Position numbers and translations under genes: made by a program. 7,800 nt of DNA, taken from positions 1 to 7,800 of the forward strand of contig JAYPBC010000050.1 of NCBI GenBank assembly GCA_038124025.1. Reading direction: 5' to 3'. Shown in pieces: positions 5,154-7,800 of this stretch. How positions within the stretch are numbered: the stretch's first letter is position 1; each line of letters starts with the position of its first letter. The stretch comes from UBA1275 sp038124025. GTDB taxonomy: Bacteria; Bacteroidota; Rhodothermia; Balneolales; Balneolaceae. A model generated the notes under the pieces. The model had not been told where the DNA came from. It made no database searches and saw only the letters and a list, made by a program, of their open reading frames with translations.

Positions 5154-7790
5154 TTAGTGCGCGGGTAGCTGAAAAACCGCATTCTGTATCATCCTCGACG
5201 GCCCAATCCAAAACATTCGATATTGGGTATTTTCTAAGAGCAGTACCACTTTACCCCGCCCCATATTCTGCACCGCAGCAAATGAATTGGATGCAGCTTT
5301 TACTTTATTCTCTGGAGATGCATAACCTGAAGCCAACAGGTCCTTGGGATTTGAATCAAATCTACCCACTGCTATAAGATTAGGATTAAGCTCAAACACA
5401 TCGGTTGAGAACTTGAGAGTGTATAACTCTTCTTTCATGCCAAATCCTAATGGATGAGTATTATCAATATGTGATTTAAATGCCGCGCCAGGAATTCGTT
5501 GAAGACCCGATTTCTTAGCCCGGTCAGCATATGCAGTATACCCTTCATCGGTCTGCTCCTCATCGTTATTCTCGGGCTCATACAACGCAATATTGGTGAA
5601 TCCGCTTCGAGTCTTACTGAACCAAGATGCCATGCCTTCCGTACCCACCAATACCCCTCCGGAACGTACCCACTCTTTCATTCTATCTTGTACCGATGCA
5701 CTGAGCACCTGGTCTATTCCTCCCCATGCACCAGGAAAAATCAACACATCATAGGCATCCATATCCAACTCACTCAATCGATCGGATCGAACGCGGCTAA
5801 TACCGTATTCCGTCCAATAATCCAGTAAATACCAAAGCTGACCTGCGGTATATGAATTAAATGGCTGATCAACTACCAAAGCAACGCGTGGAGCATGAAG
5901 TGGATTAGCATCCGAAGATGCTAAATCAATCCCCGTGTCCATACGCCCAGTATTGAAAGGTATAATGCTAACCTTATTTTTAAGGGCGATTTCTTCCATT
6001 TTGCTATATAACTCATCCCCATATCCTAAATTTCTACCCACCAAAACAATCACACTCCCGCGAGAATATGTATTTCCTTCATATCCAAATGACTCAGATG
6101 CAGTCCGAACCCTAAACCCAGCCTCTAACATATCACCCAGAGCGTTAGGGGCATATCGCTGTGCCCAGTCCATTACATAAGCATAAGATGCTTTCTGTGT
6201 TAGTCCTCCTTTCAAAGAGATTTTCTGGTCAATGGGTTTTAGATTAGAAGGTAGATTTTTACTCCAATAGGCCTCTAAGTTGTATGCCATTGGCACCGTC
6301 CACGTAGACATATCATACATAACCGAGTCTCTAATTTCCAATTGTCGGCGGAAAAGCGTATGAATAAAAAGGTGTGCTGGTTGCTCTGTTGGAATAACAA
6401 AACTACCTGATTCTATGGTCCTTGTAGCCTCACTAACATCCCAATAATCAAAGGTATTAGATAAACGTTGATCTTGAGTGGTCTCGTACACCTGAACTCC
6501 ATGATCCAGCAGTAAGTTGATAACGTCAAAACTATAGGATTGTTCATCTCTAGAAAGAATGTAAGCTTTGGTATCTCCTTTCTGATTTTTTGGGTTTCGA
6601 GCCTCTTTAAAGTACTCCAATAAGCCCATTCTATTTTCAACGGCTGTTTCAACCACAGCTAATGAATTGATATAATGGTCAAAAATACGCTGACGTAGGG
6701 TTAAGACATATCCATCATCAGTATCAACAGCACGACCACCTCTGCTATGTCCTCCTTGTTCAGCTAGCATGCCAATACCCCCCATCACACTGGGGTAAGA
6801 TGATCCGTATCCTGGATAAAAGAAATCAAAAGCTTCACGTGTAAAGTAATTTACCTGAGCCTCATCAAAACGCTTTACGGCGCCTCTACCAAAAGCATCG
6901 GCATAGTCTTCATAACTACGAGGTAGCTCATAGTTTCTTGGGGTAGTCCCTGGCATTAAAAAATAGTTGTTATTGGCGCCTTGTTCATGAAAATCCATAT
7001 GAACTTGTGGCATCCATTCTTGGTAAACCTTAATGCGTCCCTGTGATTCTGGATGAACTAACCAAACCCAGTCTCTATTTAAATCGAACCAGTAATGATT
7101 GGTTCTGCCACCAGGCCAAATCTCGTCATGTTCTAAATCATTCACATCGGCATTTAGCACATGTGTTTGTGATGATTTATACCAGGTAACATATCGGTCC
7201 CGACCATCTGGATTTATCATAGGATCAATAATTACTACCGACTCTGATCGCCAACTAGCCGTTTGATTATCTTCTGCAGCGACCAATCTATAGGCTGCCT
7301 GCATAGCAGATTCACTACTTGATGGCTCATTTCCATGCACATTATAACTCATCCATACGACTACTGGCATTTCAGGATTTGGCTCAATTTCATAGCTCGC
7401 TAATTGCTTATTTTTTTCCTTAATTCGCTCCAAATTACTCATATTAGAAGCAGAACTAATGGTAGCGTATATCAAACTCCTTCCTTCATGTGTGGTGCCA
7501 TATTCTTGAACCTGAATTCGATCTGAGTTAGCTGACAAATATTCGAAGTAATCCACGACCTGATAATGGTGAGTATATTTCTGTCCTAATTCGTAACCAA
7601 GAAACTCACCAGGAGATAATATCTCATTGGAATAGTCGAGTTTTACATCGAAGGTGAACCTTTGAAAAACATCAGGATCTGAAACCTTTGAATATTGAGC
7701 TAAGAGGTTCAATGATAAACTAAAAATGAAAAATATTAGGATCCATGCATACTGTATTCTCCTTTGCTGAAGTAAAGTCCCGTAGTTCAT
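5154..7790 (-). CDS. Secreted M14-family zinc carboxypeptidase with C-terminal amidotransferase-like domain
   Basis: An 878-residue exported metallopeptidase. The signal peptide has QQRR, then a hydrophobic core (15-30), with likely cleavage after LLA at 31. The M14 catalytic domain spans about 70-395. Zinc ligands are in NVHGNE (H152, E155) and a later His in VHMDFHEQG (H268 most likely, H264 possible). Substrate-binding motifs are NPDGRDR (193-199) and FDLNRDW (236-241, N239/R240 matching carboxypeptidase A N144/R145). The probable catalytic Glu is E344 in LAEQGG. Residues 635-725 resemble a class I glutamine amidotransferase/DJ-1 fold (VALVVDQP..., DVLIFPGAWGG), but the nucleophile turn reads VGTEGMAS with no Cys, so the domain is probably non-enzymatic. 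The substrate (peptide or cell-wall peptide) cannot be told. The start is 10 bases from the window edge, so an upstream start cannot be fully excluded, though this one gives a good signal peptide. It converges on the PepSY gene. Confidence 0.95.
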   Translation of the reverse strand: MNYGTLLQQRRIQYAWILIFFIFSLSLNLLAQYSKVSDPDVFQRFTFDVKLDYSNEILSPGEFLGYELGQKYTHHYQVVDYFEYLSANSDRIQVQEYGTTHEGRSLIYATISSASNMSNLERIKEKNKQLASYEIEPNPEMPVVVWMSYNVHGNEPSSSESAMQAAYRLVAAEDNQTASWRSESVVIIDPMINPDGRDRYVTWYKSSQTHVLNADVNDLEHDEIWPGGRTNHYWFDLNRDWVWLVHPESQGRIKVYQEWMPQVHMDFHEQGANNNYFLMPGTTPRNYELPRSYEDYADAFGRGAVKRFDEAQVNYFTREAFDFFYPGYGSSYPSVMGGIGMLAEQGGHSRGGRAVDTDDGYVLTLRQRIFDHYINSLAVVETAVENRMGLLEYFKEARNPKNQKGDTKAYILSRDEQSYSFDVINLLLDHGVQVYETTQDQRLSNTFDYWDVSEATRTIESGSFVIPTEQPAHLFIHTLFRRQLEIRDSVMYDMSTWTVPMAYNLEAYWSKNLPSNLKPIDQKISLKGGLTQKASYAYVMDWAQRYAPNALGDMLEAGFRVRTASESFGYEGNTYSRGSVIVLVGRNLGYGDELYSKMEEIALKNKVSIIPFNTGRMDTGIDLASSDANPLHAPRVALVVDQPFNSYTAGQLWYLLDYWTEYGISRVRSDRLSELDMDAYDVLIFPGAWGGIDQVLSASVQDRMKEWVRSGGVLVGTEGMASWFSKTRSGFTNIALYEPENNDEEQTDEGYTAYADRAKKSGLQRIPGAAFKSHIDNTHPLGFGMKEELYTLKFSTDVFELNPNLIAVGRFDSNPKDLLASGYASPENKVKAASNSFAAVQNMGRGKVVLLLENTQYRMFWIGPSRMIQNAVFQLPAH

Positions 7791-7800
7791 AAAGAGTTGG

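Noticed and set aside
5021..5377. Plus-strand open frame spanning the PepSY and peptidase ends
   Set aside because: Out of frame with the PepSY gene and antisense to the peptidase; no start context and no family features.
5499..6180. Two plus-strand open frames opposite the peptidase gene
   Set aside because: Both are fully antisense to a conserved secreted peptidase and show no domain.
6413..6652. Minus-strand open frame in another frame of the peptidase gene
   Set aside because: Nested out of frame inside the continuous 878-codon gene, with no independent support.

Overview
The window looks like a fragment of a draft genome from the Bacteroidota/Balneolota side of the FCB group. This is inferred from four things: AT-rich DNA, a CarboxypepD_reg-like extension in front of a TonB-dependent receptor plug, starts without clear Shine-Dalgarno sequences, and a large secreted M14 peptidase of a type common in that group. 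The exact lineage cannot be fixed from sequence alone. A run of exactly 100 N at 1934-2033 marks a scaffold join and cuts two genes.

Layout, left to right. Bases 2-1036 (+) hold the last 344 codons of an Amt/AmtB-type ammonium channel, followed by a probable terminator. Bases 1135-4076 (+) hold what looks like an outer-membrane metal-uptake locus. It has a small membrane-anchored or exported protein with HYHH and Cys-Cys motifs (1135-1449), a His-rich lipoprotein (from 1571, running into the gap), and a TonB-dependent receptor whose plug and barrel resemble the ZnuD-like zinc/metal receptors (2034-4076, N-terminus lost in the gap). A GTG-started methylated-DNA-cysteine methyltransferase (4076-4534) overlaps the receptor stop by one base. 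After a 97-base spacer carrying an imperfect 26-bp palindrome and a perfect tandem 10-mer, a short two-helix PepSY-type membrane protein follows (4632-5147). Bases 5154-7790 (-) encode a complete secreted M14 zinc carboxypeptidase with a degenerate amidotransferase-like C-terminal domain. It converges on the PepSY gene with only 6 bases between the stop codons.

How the genes may work together (inference): the receptor would import a metal or metal complex across the outer membrane. The His-rich lipoprotein and the small His/Cys protein would bind or hand over metal in the envelope. The PepSY membrane protein would act at the inner membrane, possibly in reduction or metal release. The ammonium channel and the peptidase look like unrelated neighbours. 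No RNA genes, CRISPR arrays, insertion sequences or phage genes were seen, and no gene-free stretch exceeds 300 bases. The most unusual points are the Arg-to-Gln change at the arginine-finger position of the methyltransferase, the coupling of that repair gene to a receptor gene, and the repeat-rich spacer in front of the PepSY gene.
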